64,000 nt of DNA from Puffinus mauretanicus (taxonomy: Eukaryota; Chordata; Aves; Procellariiformes; Procellariidae), in NCBI GenBank assembly GCA_023333565.1, contig JAJKFH010002994.1:992001-1056000 (forward strand), read 5' to 3'. Of this stretch, positions 11,536 through 24,361 are shown piece by piece. Below the pieces are notes generated by a model. That model ran no database searches and was not told the origin of the DNA. It saw only the letters and a list, made by a program, of their open reading frames with translations. The translations under genes and the position numbers were made by a program. Numbering within the stretch: position 1 is the stretch's first letter; every line of letters starts with the position of its first letter.

Positions 11536-14098
11536 GTGTCTTTATTCTCCATCTGCTATCCTTAGCTTCCAAGATAAGGATAATTGATAAGGAATTTCTG
11601 TTCTTTATCGCAAACTTACGAAGAACAGAAATGCTTGATATGGTTTTTGTTTAACCCACCTAAGATTCTCTTATGGAAATCAGAGCATGGAAGTTGCCAG
11701 CGTAAAGAGAAAGGAGAGAAGGATATGATGAGTCCTTATCTCATCAAAAAGTAACCGTTGCACCTCACCACCGACCTCTTGGACCCTCATAGGAGGGTTG
11801 CTAAAACATGCAGCTTTTGAGGAGACAGCTGCTAAGGATTTTGCAGCAAGCAAATCCTATTTTAATTCTATCATGATTTTCCTGCTCTTTGGGATAAAGA
11901 AGACAGACAGAGGGATCAAGGAAAGAATACCTGGAAAGTGTCTGCTCTAGCAGGAGTAAGCCTCTGCTGCTTTCCCTAGCCCATAATGCTGGGGGCTGAG
12001 TGCCAAGTGGCATCGTGTCAAATCCTCGTTGTAGGCACCTGGTGGAAGCTCCACAAGCAGCTGCTCCAGGAGGATGGGCTTGAAGACCATAAGGGATTGG
12101 GACTGTGGCCAAGTCTTAACATTGCAATGCTTCCTTTGATCTGTTTAGACAGTGCTTTCTAGACAGCAGATCATGCCTGGAACAGACCTCTCTGCCTATG
12201 CACAAAGTGACCAAATCTCAAAATTTATACATACATTCTGCAGCGATTCAGACTGAGGGGGAGACACCCAGGATTTAGCATCCAGCAAAAAAACTTGCTG
12301 TACGGTGAGGGACGAACCTGCTCAGGAAGGAAATGTGAAAACACCGCAGACACAAGTTACTGGAGGAAGAACAGTGCTTTGAGAGGCAGGGGCTGCACTC
12401 AGTGAATAAGGACAGTATCTCCTCAGCAAAGGGAGAGCAACAGCAGGGAGAAGGGTCAGACCAACACTTATCTGACCAGTATAGGTGAGACACAGCTGGC
12501 TGAAGTCTTTTAGCTGCTGCAGAAAGTCAACCTCAGGCACAGTAATGCTGAATAGCACTGAGAGTAAGAAAAGTGCAGTTCAGCTGAATAAAATAGGGTT
12601 TGTGGATGGCCAAACACACACTTGCTGCAACAGCTCCTAATACAGCAGGGATGTTGGATTCACCAACTGCAGAATCAGGATGGACAAACACGTAGGTTCA
12701 CCTAATAGATAAATATGCTTTTTTGAACATGTGTGGCGTTTAAAGGAAGACACCACTAACAAACCTCTGATTCTAGTTTCTGGGCTGCAATACAGCACTA
12801 TTGTGGAGCCTTGCTGCTTCTCGGATTGTCTCAGAAAAGGAAACCGAGGTAGCAATGGTGGTATTGCAGCATTCCTAGTGAGAGACAGCCAAGGACTTTG
12901 CTGACTGAAGTTACAATCACAATTATTTTGGATACTGGTGGCACCCTCCACCTAAAACATGCCACGATGGGAAGTGGAGCAGAGGATCTGAAGCAGGTTG
13001 CTCACAGCCGCGCACCAGTGGCTGTGCAGGGTTAGAACACCCGGTGCTTCTACCTCCCACGCCCGTTTTCCCCGCTAGACCTCCTGTCTCACCAGGCGGT
13101 AGCAGCATCCAGTTCGGCTCAGTTTCAGTCATCAGTGACATGATGATTCACGAGCATCACTGCACAGTATCTCAGGAGCCACTGCAGAGCGTGGTGGCGA
13201 ATCCTCTGTACAAAGCCAACACTGGAAATAAATGCTCGGTTCTTCCCATGCCATTACTATAACTACACATGTGCCACAGCAGCAACGCTTCTCAAACCAG
13301 GTGCACAGAGGCTGGCAAACGTATGTACGTGACCTAGTTAAAAAAAGTCTCTTTACGAATTTGAAAATTATCTGGGCAAGTGCAGACGAAGGTCGCTACA
13401 GGAAGATTCCTTGTGCAATTACTGAAGTTACTGGTAGTAACAGCGGAGCCAACTACCAGCCGAGCCGCGCACAAACTGCGGCTGCTTCAGACAACAAGGC
13501 TTTCAAAGACATCAGTAGCTTTAACAACTTCTGGATGACCCCATGAGTTATTAGGCTAATCCATACTCTTTCCTAAACCGGTAAGAGAAAGAAATGCAGC
13601 CCAGCAAGGAAGGCTTGAAAGTTTGGTCGAGGGAAAACACATTACAGTTTGCTGCAGGTAAGGGATTATAAGTCTTTCAGGGAGGCCTTGTGGGATTTCC
13701 AGAAAATTTTACTGTAGCAGCAAGAAATGATCCAATTTCAGTAGGAAAGGCTACAGCTACAGGGAAGATTGATCCTGCATGTGTTTAGTCTTCAAAGGTT
13801 CAGTAATTTCAGCCACTTGGCTAGGCTTTCCTGCTCATGTTGTTTATCTTAAATGATTGTTTGGAGATGCATCCAAAACAAAAAATCAGAAACAGAGAGA
13901 GAGCGGGTCCAGTGTAGACAGTCACAGAAAGGCTTTTTGTTCTCCCTGAGCAAGCTGTAAATTTACTCTGCCTTCAGTATTTCATTAGGAAAGAACTCGG
14001 TTTTGACAGGACTCCAGGTTAGGGGTCGGCTTCTGGGGACTGAAGGGCTCAGCAGATTAGCCAGGGACTCCTCACCTCCAGAAGGAAGAAATGCCGAT
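11536..14098. other. Noncoding stretch, no gene recognised
   Basis: Several open frames of 70 to 104 codons occur on both strands, and none shows a known domain. A patch at 13010-13480 is somewhat richer in CpG and has two consecutive plus frames. The first ends in a stretch containing NPLY, which I judged accidental. Nothing else stands out. Confidence 0.5.
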
Positions 14099-14173
14099 TT
14101 TTTTCTTTCCTTTTTTTTTTTGTTGTTTTTTCTTTGTTTGGGGGTTTTGGGGGGAGAGGGGTGTTTGTTTCTT
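14099..14173 (+). repeat. T/G-rich low-complexity tract
   Basis: A T-rich run is followed by G5, G6 and G4 runs and then more T. The three G runs (14140-14144, 14149-14154, 14158-14161) fall one short of a canonical G-quadruplex, although a two-strand or bulged form is possible. Similar tracts occur at 26434-26523 (opposite strand) and 57188-57288. Confidence 0.75.
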
Positions 14174-15079
14174 TATGCTCTCTCACCCTCGGTTAGTGGT
14201 TTCCAGAGAAGCAGCAATCAAAACGAGGATAGCATGTAGCGCCCTTGATAAATGACAGTGCTGGCGAGCAGCTTCAGCAGACAGGGCTTGGAAGATGAAA
14301 TTTAATCCAACACTGTCTCAAATTATTGAATAAATGAGGCAGCCTGGGAAACAAGCACTGTGGATGGGCTTAGTTCAATAAAGCACATTTGTTTCCTTAG
14401 TGCCCAGGAGTCAAAACTCTTACGGCTGTTTTGAAAATCCTGGCTGGTCTCTGAAGCGTTCCTGGGCTCACCCACAGTACGTGGCAGGTATCAGTCACTG
14501 CCAGCCCCTGTAAATGGTTGCCGACATCATATAAAATTAAAAATATGAACTATGTTCCCAGCAGCATTGAAAGGTCATTAGTTAGACATCAGCTCGTTTC
14601 TTTCATTGAGATATTAATCTGAAAAGGTCCAGATTCAGAAATTTGTACAGGAAATGAACTTTTTCATGAAAATGAGCATGAAAATTTAAACTGCTTTTTA
14701 AGTAGCATTACTAGACAGACTAATTTGGAGTTTGGGGTTTTTTAATATGAAGGTTAAATAAAGGAACAAGGATTCCCATGCCACATTCACTGTTATGATC
14801 TATTTGACAGAAGCATTCCAATATTAGTTAATATCTACCTAAGTCACACAAGAGATCTCAAGTTCACCAATTACACAAAACAGCTAGTGGTCATTTATTT
14901 TAAATGAAACTTTAAAAACATGACACATTCAAGCATTTTTTTACTTTTTCTAAATGTGGACCTTGAAAGAAAAAGAAAAGCCATTTAAAGGGGCCTCTCT
15001 CCAAAGGCACCCCTTTGGGAGGAATCCCTTGCCCAATCACAGGCGAAGGAAAGCAGGCAGCGGCACTTTGAAGACTTGG
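14174..15079. other. Noncoding stretch, no gene recognised
   Basis: This is AT-leaning sequence without a recognisable exon. Near its right end (14988-15020) 'aaagggg' and 'cccctttgg' could form an imperfect stem next to the CR1 3' end. I see no other structure. Confidence 0.5.
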
Positions 15080-15232
15080 CATAGAATCATAGAATAGTTT
15101 GGGCTGGAGGGGACCTTTAAAGCTCATCTAGTCCAACCCCCCTGGAATGAGCTAGATCAGGTTGCTCAGAGCCCTGTCCAACCTGACCTTGAAGGTTTCC
15201 AGGGATGGGACATGCAGGCTCTTTCATCACCA
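15080..15232 (-). mobile_element. CR1 LINE 3' end, 5'-truncated
   Basis: This is the clearest transposable element in the window. The left edge has two copies of the CR1 tail octamer in reverse complement (atagaatcatagaatag, 15081-15097). The strongly conserved 3' UTR follows: 'gggctggaggggaccttt', 'ctcatctagtccaacccccc' (15124-15143), 'atcaggttgctcagagccc', 'gtccaacctgacc' and 'ttccagggatggga'. The element therefore points leftwards and is cut off at about 15232, as is usual for CR1 copies truncated by incomplete reverse transcription. The wording resembles the CR1-J/CR1-Y group of birds. It has no coding capacity. This copy is the main evidence that the DNA is avian. Confidence 0.95.
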
Positions 15233-18200
15233 CAGAAATCAGAGCAGACCAGAACCCTTTTTACAGGGTTTTCTACCAGACCTGGAGCTCAGCAATCATC
15301 ATCACACGAGGCCTCTCTCTGCAGAAGGAACGGTCCCCATCCCTGTATCCACAGTCCCGTCTGATTCTCGGTTTGAGAGCTGGGCTGCGGAGCAGGGCTT
15401 GCCGCACACCGGGCGCTGAGGGGGCACCCGCTTCCCACACCTGCAAGCTCATTTCAAAAAGCAAAAGCTTTTCATTAGACCTCCTACTGTGATGTTGCCT
15501 GAGCTGAGTGCTTCATTATTCCTCTCATCATAGGTGGCTGTTCTCTGGGTTTAGAAGGAACACTTCTGCATCCCAACAGAGCACAGTAAGATAAAGATGA
15601 AGGACAAGAAGTATCCCAGGCTTTTATCTTCTCCCACTGCCTTTCAGCAAGATAGCTCGGTGGTGGCCTGGGGCTATAACACGGAGTGAGGACACAAAGC
15701 AAAAAAACAAAACCAGAAGAAATAAGGAAACAAAACACTGCAAACAATGCACAAAGAAAATTACAAAGAGCATCTTGCATTTGTTGATCTTTTCTAAGGT
15801 TCACTGACTTCAGAGTTTCCTGTATGTAGGCTAAGAAATAACATAACTTTCGTAATTTATCTTAGTCACTCAGCATAGGGCCTCTGTTCTCAGCTTGTGC
15901 TTCAAATTTGTTCTGCAATATATACCACATGAGTCAACTGTGTGCGAGTAGCAGGCACTTCCCAGGAGAGCATGTGTGTGTGTTTTGGGCTGAGAGTCAC
16001 CAGGATATTTAAATAACTTGGTAAGTATGCACAAACATCAGTAATTCTAGTGTAGCCATAAAAATTACACAGTATGGAAATACACTGAAAATGAAAATTG
16101 GTACCTCAGACAGCCATAAAACATTAAACTAGCCACGAGTTTGACTTTAGGAGATCAAAGATATCTTTAAAAAAAACCATTAGCTTGTTGGAATAAACTT
16201 TGCTACTAACCACAGGGGAATGTTACAACTCAGAACTTACCCCATGATTTTTATTTTAATGCTGAGTTAGAACAGGTATAACCTTCCCTAAATTATTGAA
16301 GAACCGCTCACCAAGTGCTACTATACTGGTTTCCTATCATTTCCTTTTTCACCTTTTTTTTTTGCCCCTCTCCTTCCATATAATTTTTCCTATCTATACA
16401 GTCTATACTGCCTATATATGAACAGGTTCCTTTTGCTCAGATCATTTCTTACTATTGACCTGTAAAAATAACACATTTTAGAGAAGCATCAAAGCTATTA
16501 CCCTAAATCTTCAGAGCTGCAACTCTAAATTTCATATGCTTCTATATTCAAGCCCAGCTGCTGGAGCACATCCTTTTCTTCACAAGTCAAACTAAAACCC
16601 CAGCAAGAGCAATTTTGCTGCTGGTCAGATGATTGGAGCCTTGTGAAAAGACCTTCCTCTTACTGTGTTGCCCCAATGTCTGCAGATTGCAGAAGGAATA
16701 CATCTTTGCAGGCTTTAGTCTCGAAGCAGCGTCTCCCAGTAAAGTCTAATCCAAACCTATCGCTCTACAGCTGTGACCCTCACCCCAAATCTAAATTGGA
16801 GATGACCATGGCCCATTTATAGAGACTTCAAAGGCTGACTCCATCCCTCCCCCGTTTTATTTCTCCAGCCTGGGAAAAGGTGGTCACGTACTAAAAGAAC
16901 GCGTGACTGATGATGACTTAGAGGCTTTATAAATTCAGGGTTACACTCACCACTTGAAAGTGGCAACTCAAAGACCCTACTCAAAAATTCCTTTGCTAAA
17001 TGGAACCGCAGGGGAAGTTTGGGATGGGCAGCATTTCATCTCACGAGAGCGTCTGGCTAAGACCAACATCAAAGCTAACCATTTTGCCAAAAGCACTGGG
17101 AAGACTAAGTCACTGCAAAAATAAAGATTAAATCTCAGATTTAATCTTGAGGTGAGAAATGAAACCTCGGCACAGCACGAGTCAGTGATCCAGACTTACA
17201 CCGAAAAGTTGTCTCCATCCCAGCTCGTTTCTCCCCAGTGCAGCTGACGGGAACATTACCCTGTTGCAAGGCTGGGAACGCTGCTTGCGCCAGGCGGAGG
17301 CCCAGGCATTGCCATGCCTTTAGACCCCCCAGCCTTCACTTGCAGACCCGTAACTCAGTGAACACAGTAATGGCCAACGCAGAGAGCATGAAGCAGCAGC
17401 TCCAGGTACCTCCAGGCACGCAGGAATGCCAGGCAGGGCTTCCACACCCGCCTTCAGAGGGGGAGGCAGCGGGGAAAGACTCTGCACTAATTCCCAAGAT
17501 GAGGAAAGTCCCTGAGCAGATCACACTGCCTCTGTCCGACGGCTTTCTACTTTCTACTACCAGCTACCGTAGGGAGAAGCTCCATAAGGAAACCTCCGTG
17601 CCACGATGCTCCTTGGGAAACTGAGCACCTTCATCCTTGCCCAGGCTCGGAAACAAAGCTGCCTCAAAAGCAGGTTTTCTCCCCAGCTCCCATCTGACCT
17701 GCTTTATGACCAGGGCTTTCTGTGCCACAGTTTTTCTAGATGTTAAGACAGGAAAAACAATGCCATCCTTTGCAGCAAAGCACTTCAGTGATTCATGCAA
17801 AATATTATGTACAAATTAGGTATTTTTATTATAATTCAGACCTGCTGACAAACACTGAAGTTTTACCATGATGGATGCATGATTGGGTGTATGGTGTAGA
17901 CATTCTTAAGCAAACCGCTTGCAAAGTCCACAAACCCATCTGCATTCAATTTGATGCTTACACTTATCCAAGGCTATTTATACATCATGGCATTCTTAAC
18001 CTCAGTGGCTTTGCATCTCCCCACATCTTTCAATCACATAACTGAGATGATGAAATGGTCCCTGGTGTACTTATTTAATGATACCATTTTCAAGACTGTA
18101 CAACGCAGATACCCAATGCTGGTAAAGCTTTGAAAAGAGAACTGTGAACACCAGGCAACAGCAATGTTCCAACCAAAGTCATCTTTTGTTGCCATTCACA

Positions 18201-21183
18201 CAGCGAATGACAAATGCACAGAACGATGAATTAGGTGCACAGCACACTCAATTCAATTAACCAGGCAAAGAGCTTTGCAATAGCTTTTCAGTGCTGACAG
18301 CTTGGTGATAATGAAGCTTAGTTATTCATTGCACTGTAAAACGCAAAGCAGAACATCCAACCTGGAGGAGGGAAAGAATAATGTTTGTCTAATTTATCAT
18401 GTTTCCAACTGACAAATAACTTCGGCTCATAAAAATAAAAAGGAAGTGAAGCTTTAATCCTCTCTCCTTTCCTACTCAGTGGAACATTTTTAAAGCATAT
18501 ATTCGCATTCTGGACCACAGATCCCTCATCCTCCTAAATGCTGCTGCGTATTAGCGGTTTCACACACCGCCCCAATCCTATTCCAACATATTCAAACCAT
18601 AAGGCAAGAAGAAATGGGGCATTTGGGAGGAAGGGAGACGCAGGAAATACCCTTGAAAGCAAGGGAGACTGAGATTTTATCCCACTTCATAATGCAGCAG
18701 AGAAAGGAATTAAACACACTGACCACGTAATCAAGAGGAGTTTAAAAAAAACCCACCTTCGTCTAAGCAAGAGTATTTGTATCACATAACCTTGGGACAC
18801 AGCCTACATGTCTATGTTTGGTCTGGTCTCCCTAGGTTGCCTGTGATCAATGGACAAACGAGTGAAATCACCTTCTGGATCTTTATCAGCTCCTGTTCTG
18901 AACAGACCCTTGGGGAAACCTTTCCTCCTGCTCTGATTAGAAAGGGAACCTTTCTAGACAAGTCTCGGCTCTCACGAATCCTGCTGACGCTCCTGCACAG
19001 CGGCTGAAAGGCTGGGGCAGGCAGCCCGTGCGCTTCCACAAGGTCAGCATTTGTCCACACGTGTTTCACCCGCTGGTGTTTTTGTTCAGGCTCGATTTGA
19101 GGACCCCAGAGTGTCAGTGTCAGAAAGGTGAGCACGAAGTTGGCCATCGCTGCTATCAGCATATGCAATGTTAGTGCTTGCTCAGAACAAACGTCCGTAA
19201 TTTCTAGGGTTCAGCACACTTGAGACTGCTGAGAGTTTTGAGCTCCTTGATCCTGTCACAAGGGCAACCCTCCCCGGAAAACAAGGATCCCTGCCGTGAA
19301 CCTGCAGACAAGGATCCTTCCTGGATCTCCACTCCTACAACGTCCTGTGCACTTCACATAGGGAACTCAAAGCATTTTTTTCTTGTTTGTATACGTTTTT
19401 AAGGTTTGAATTCCTGTAAGCTAAAAACACTATTACTCTCGTTTTATCAGCTACACTAAAAGAAAAGGGAGGAACCTAAGCCTGTGTGTATGCAATGAGA
19501 TTGTCCCCAAACACACACACACATTGGGGCCAATGGACTAAACTCTTTAAACTTCTATTTCAAAAGTTTGCAGGTAGCCTACCATGATCTAGGTAGGATC
19601 TCAAGGATAACTGAATTACAGTGTCTTCAAACTACTGCAGAAAAGCTACATTCTCATACATCAAGTGCATTTTCTTTCTTATGTATTTTTCTGTTAATTA
19701 TAATAAGCGTCTGCCACTCATGGAACAGCTGGCTCTAGCCTTGCCACGTGCAATGGCTAAATAAAGTCAGACACAAAACCGGGAACCGTGTGTCTAAACA
19801 GAGCAGAGAAATTTCACAACCACACGAGATGGGAGATCTCTCCCATCTTCATCATCACAGACCAGAGAATGCAACAGAGGGTCATTTAGGAGGCACACAG
19901 CAAAGCCTGAGACTAAACACCGGCTCTTCTGAGTCACCATCTAGCAGCTTAACCAAAAAGGTTAAGCTATACAGTGGATTCGTTCAAATAGCCTCCGCAG
20001 AGAGTCAGAAGTGATCTACCTATAAACAATACAAGTACATAGGCATAAAGTAGCTTAAAATCTCATGCAACCTCCAGCAATACTAGACTCTCTTGGCTGA
20101 CCTATACAGTGGCCTCACCTAGGAGAAAAAACACACTGACAAATTGCATAGAAAAAGGGCCACAGCCTCCTGCTGCAGCTTTTTACTCTGCCAGACAGTG
20201 GTCAGAGGAAATTACGAGAGCTTAAATGAGTTACTAACACCCAAGTTGCTAACGCCACTGTGGTCAGAACGGAAATTTTCACTAGCCTGCGGAGGGTGGG
20301 GAATGAGGATTTGCAATGGACTGGAATAATACACGAGGCAAGAGATGAAATTCAAGCCTGATCTCAACCGATGTACGTATAGTCCAGAAAACGCCACTAG
20401 GACTTTCTCCAGAAATGAACAGCAACGAGGAAGAGCTGCTAGGAGTGGAACATTACTAAATCATTTCTGGCAGCATTTTGGAAAGAATTACTTGAATGTT
20501 GGCACTTTTTATACCTCTGCTCACGATTCTGGTAGAGGTTTTTGGAGCCTATGGGCTCTATCTGGAACTTATTGCTTATGTGATCTTTGATGTTTCCTCA
20601 ATCAGCAAGCCAGCTGGAAGGTGGGCACATACGCCCACACTCTTAATCTGAAGTGACTGTACCTTACTGTTGAATTATTTGCCTAAGTTTCTCTCTCTGC
20701 AAGAGCAAGTCTTCTTATAGGGATTTGTATAGTTTCTGCTGCTCTCACTTCTTATCAGCGGGACAAAGCACTTACAGTGAATGCTAGTAGCTGAAGTAAG
20801 ATCTAATCAACATCCCTCCTGTGTTAACGTTGATCTGACTTCTGAACTCTCCCAGAATCTTTAACTATGAAAAAAAATACCCTAATTAAAAAAAAAAAAA
20901 GACTCAAACTGCCTATCTGAAAAGCCACACGTAGCTTTACTTTTACAGTGTGACAGTGATGCAGTCCATCAATAGGCAGACCTATAAATCAAAATGGACT
21001 GAAAATACCTGCAGTAAAGAATATCTTGCTGCAAAGAAGGTTTCACTCCCAACACCCCCAGGAATCAGCCTGGGTGTGCTGCTTGTCCAACCTGCAGTGC
21101 AGGTGCCACAGGACACATACAAACAGCCCTCAATATTGAGACAAACGTGTTAGAGAAAAAAGGATTGTCTAGACAACAAAATA
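15233..21183. other. Noncoding stretch, no gene recognised
   Basis: Nearly six kilobases hold no recognisable exon, RNA gene or repeat. Open frames reach 128 codons (17238-17624, plus) but overlap frames on the other strand and match nothing I know. Minor items are a short CA run near 19511-19524, an 'acaaggatcc' direct repeat about 30 bases apart near 19280-19320, and an A run near 20888-20900. Confidence 0.5.
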
Positions 21184-21351
21184 CTACGGAAAAACAGCAA
21201 CAGGACCGGGATCGCTATACCAGAAGATGCTGACCTTCCTGAACCTACAAGCCTCATCCCACATCCTTCCCACGGCTGAAAGCAGCAAGTCACCGGCCAC
21301 AATACCTCCGAGAGCAAAAGGGAGGAGGTGCTCCAGGAGCGGTGCACACAA

Positions 21352-21376
21352 GTGGGAGATGACAGTCATCTCCCAC
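21352..21376. repeat. Perfect 12-bp inverted repeat with a 1-base centre
   Basis: The arm gtgggagatgac (21352-21363) is followed by one base and then its exact reverse complement gtcatctcccac (21365-21376). As DNA it could form a cruciform. As RNA the loop would be too tight unless the innermost pairs open. A perfect match of this length is unusual in diverged noncoding DNA. It may reflect a local template-switch mutation. Confidence 0.9.
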
Positions 21377-21387
21377 ACGTCCACGGT

Positions 21388-21412
21388 GGGGTTGGGCATG
21401 TGTGTGGGTGGG
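21388..21412 (+). other. Marginal G-quadruplex motif
   Basis: The G runs are 4, 3, 3 and 3, with loops of 2, 9 and 1 bases. The nine-base central loop exceeds the usual limit of seven, so folding is possible but less certain than at 5192 or 51914. Confidence 0.4.
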
Positions 21413-21720
21413 TCCCAGGTCAACCCAATGACATCAACTTCTTCCCCAGCCCCTGCTGGCTCCGTTCCCCGCAGCTGGGAGCTCGGGCTCGCCAGCAGCT
21501 CCCTCCCCAGCACACCCCGCTGCCAGTCCCGTGGCTCCGCCAGCCATTTCCACAGCGTTTGTGCCACGTGCCGCTTGAACGCCACGAGTGGGCTGCACCT
21601 TGGCACCAGGCATGGTCCTTCTGGGGCAACTCATCAAAGCAAGTTCTCCATTCCCAACGTGCAGTGAGGCGACTCCAAAATGCAATTGTAAGCAAGGCTG
21701 GGGACAAGACAGAAAACTAA

Positions 21721-22072
21721 AGGGAAAGAAACCACACATACCTATCACCTATTTAGCAACTGCTGAATAAGCCTTTTTGTACACATTGCCCAACAGAGAG
21801 GAATAGAGGCTCTTCTAAGTGTAACTCAATAAATTTGAAGGGAGGGAATGCCAACACACACTTCCAACTCCAACCGCTAAATAAGGAAACATACGTGGAA
21901 ATTACAGATGAACAAATTCTAAACAGACCTAGGGGAGTTTCCTCCTTTTCATCCAAAAAGCAATAAATGTCACAGAACTGAGCAGCAAATCATTCAAAAC
22001 AATGTAGCTTACCAAGCACACTGTCAAAGCAAAAATCTGAGTCACTTAAACAACTGGATGCTATTTCAGGAC
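21721..22072. other. Short noncoding interval
   Basis: AT-leaning sequence lies between the GC-rich patch and the T run. I recognise no feature in it. Confidence 0.5.
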
Positions 22073-22097
22073 TTTTTTTTTTTTTTTTTTTTTTTTT
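22073..22097 (+). repeat. T25 homopolymer
   Basis: There are twenty-five consecutive T. It sits about 140 bases left of the minus-strand CR1 at 22240. CR1 does not end in poly-A, so this run is not its tail. It could be the tail of another minus-strand retroposed sequence, but none is visible. The length is likely to vary between individuals and to be inexact in assemblies. Confidence 0.9.
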
Positions 22098-22239
22098 AAG
22101 GCTCATGAAGTGCAAGTGGCTCAAATTCCTCTTTTGTACTTGCTAATAATGGGCGTGTTTCTTGGCCAGAGCTGATCTGCAGAGGTCTGATTTTTGTTTT
22201 TTATTTCATTCTGAAATGCCTCCCTGACCTCCAGCCGTG

Positions 22240-22395
22240 GGGCCAGGACCTCAGGAGGCCATCTGCCCAGCCTCTTGTTCCCAAGGCAGGATCAGCTCTG
22301 CTCTTATCATTCCTGACATGTTTGCCTAAGTGGTTCTTAAAGATTTCCAACACTGGAGGCTGCACAACCACTTCAGGCAATCTGTGTGTGTTTTA
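22240..22395 (-). mobile_element. Older CR1 LINE 3' UTR fragment
   Basis: In reverse complement this matches the 3' UTR of an older CR1 subfamily. In order are 'ccaggacctcaggaggcca', 'aaggcaggatcagctctgc' (about 22282-22300), 'atcattcctgacatgtttg' and 'gtggttcttaaag', then the degraded 'ccaacactggaggctgcac' block and 'caggcaatctgtg'. The terminal octamer repeats expected at the left are not recognisable. It has no coding capacity, is more diverged than the copy at 15080, and belongs to a different subfamily. Confidence 0.8.
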
Positions 22396-24338
22396 TATAA
22401 ATCAGCGGCTCATCTCAAATTGAATGCTACATTTAATTTTGCTCACTTATGTCCAAAAAAAATGTTTAAAACATGCATACTAATGTTGAAATATTGGAGA
22501 GCACATGTACATAAGTGCCCACCGCCTACGCTGCTGTGCTCCCAGCAGTGGTTCTCAGCACATCCCAGGAACGCACAGGCGTTTGCACCCACTGTTGCAA
22601 ACCAACGAACTGAGCCAAAGGACCCTGAGAAGTTTGCAGACCAGGCAGATACACAGGTTTATTGAAAGCACGTTTAGGTTAATGATTACAAACCATTCAG
22701 AGGTTTAATCACTCAAAGCTACAATTATACAGCAATTTCCCCTGAGCTGAGGAGCCTACTGCACTGTGGACCACAAAATTTTAGGGGTTCCCACTTTTCC
22801 CCAAGGTTTTAGCTCATTCCACATAAATGCTTACATTTTTACCACAGTGGGAACATAAATTATACTTTGCAGTTTGAGCTGGGATCTTGCAAAGATTTCA
22901 TCTGCTTGCTTTACACTGGGATTCATACATCTGTTTAACTAGTTCCTTAAAAATGTGCAATTACTTTATCTGCACGGTTCATCAGTTAGTTTTCCACTAT
23001 TTCCAGTTATCAAGCGCTTGACTGAATCAGGTCACTGACAAGGCAACGACTTCCTTTACTTCTTACAGTTCTTTCTTTTGATCACTTTGGTTTAGTCCAT
23101 GTGGCTCGCCCAGCAGCAGCACGGGTGCAGCCGCGTCGCTCCCATCTCCAGTGAGCCTTGGGGAGACTTCTCTGGACTCGGAGCCTTGCCACCTCAGGTT
23201 TGAGCAGCTATAAGCTCTCATTTTTTTAAAGAGGATTATACTAGTATCTGGTTTGGGCCATTTTTCTCCAAATTATTTATTAGCTACTGTTTCTATCTAA
23301 CTCAAACTCTTTCTTGCTGTCAATCTCTTCTTTAATTAAATTTAATCGATTTCCGTTCAAGCTTACAATTTTCTTTGTTTCATGTATTTGGTCAAAACAC
23401 AAAGAGCACATAATTAAAACCAAGACAAAAAACTGAAATTATGGGAAGCACTGCTGGGCTCACCATGTCAGAAGTTGTAAGCACCCCTTAGAAAGTGCTT
23501 TTCAGCAGCTTTGTTTTTTTTCCCAAATTCTCAATATATTTGGCAATCTAATATTATTCCTTACCACCTTGATTATGGTTTTGTTTTGCTTTTATTTGGT
23601 TTCCGTTGTATTTGTTTTATATCCACTTACACATATAAAGTATATATTGGGTAACTCTTTCATTGAATTGATTTACACAGAAAAATCCTTTTTTATTTTC
23701 TCCTTCATTGGTTTATTTAGTTAGTTCCACCGTAACCCCAGGTTGAGTTCCAATCTGACAGCATATTTTTTCTATTTAATGTAATACACCATTTGGAGTA
23801 AGCATTTCTTTCTAATTGTAAAAACACATTCTCATGGTAGAGTAACAGTTGTGACAAATTAGAACCTCTTGGCTGACAAATTAATTCTGTAGGTTTCTAT
23901 TTACATCCTTTCGTAGAGATTTCTGATTTACAACTTCCAGCCAGGAATGAAATGTGCTTGTTACTGAAAGAGTTGATTAAATCATTGTCTGATATTAACC
24001 AAAAGGAGATGCAGTGTGAGGTGCAAGTCACTTTAAGGATGACATAGATCTGCCACTTAGCAAAGTTTAGTTCTTCCAGTGATCCAGAAAGATGAGCTTA
24101 AGTTAGACAAGGAAGGTGTGATTTTCAGGAGTCCTCGGTCTCTCTGCATCCCAGTGAATTTCTAAGAGTTGTGTATGCTCAGCAATCTCTGAAAAGTCAG
24201 GCAACAAACCAGAAACAACTAAACCCACCGATTTTCATGCCAATGGGGGACTCATCCTTTCCTGGAAAGTTTTGCTGCTGTCAATTGAGAACCAAATTAT
24301 GGATTGCAAATTACTTCTCCTCCACATCCCCTTAAAGG
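22396..24338. other. AT-rich noncoding stretch
   Basis: The sequence is strongly AT-rich, especially 23220-23700, with many short T runs and stop codons in all frames. I recognise no gene, RNA or repeat. The first part could hold further decayed CR1 sequence continuous with 22240-22395, but I could not follow it. Confidence 0.5.
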
Positions 24339-24361
24339 AAAAAAAAAAAAAAAAAAAAAAA
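24339..24361 (+). repeat. A23 homopolymer
   Basis: There are twenty-three consecutive A, preceded by G and followed by TCTTTG. No retroposed sequence is recognisable on its left, so I call it a simple homopolymer, not a retroposon tail. Confidence 0.9.

Larger units (their letters stand above)
21184..21720. other. GC-rich patch, open in several frames, nature unknown
   Basis: About 500 bases are clearly richer in G+C than their surroundings and stay open in two plus frames (130 and 146 codons) and three minus frames (95 to 140 codons). Frames open on both strands over the same bases are expected from low stop-codon density, not from coding. No domain is recognised in any frame, including when I compared the minus frame with common processed-pseudogene sources. 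The patch contains the palindrome at 21352-21376 and a marginal G-run cluster at 21388-21412. It could be an old processed pseudogene, an unmethylated CpG patch, or neither. Confidence 0.4.

Noticed and set aside
13044..13262. Short plus frame containing NPLY, like an integrin beta tail
   Set aside because: The residues around NPLY do not match any integrin tail, and no upstream membrane segment or exon is seen.
21184..21606. Processed housekeeping-gene pseudogene (a dehydrogenase such as GAPDH was considered)
   Set aside because: A few words look similar, but no continuous match could be followed in any frame.
22073..22097. T25 run as the poly-A tail of the minus-strand CR1 at 22240
   Set aside because: CR1 ends in short octamer repeats, not poly-A, and about 140 unrelated bases lie between.
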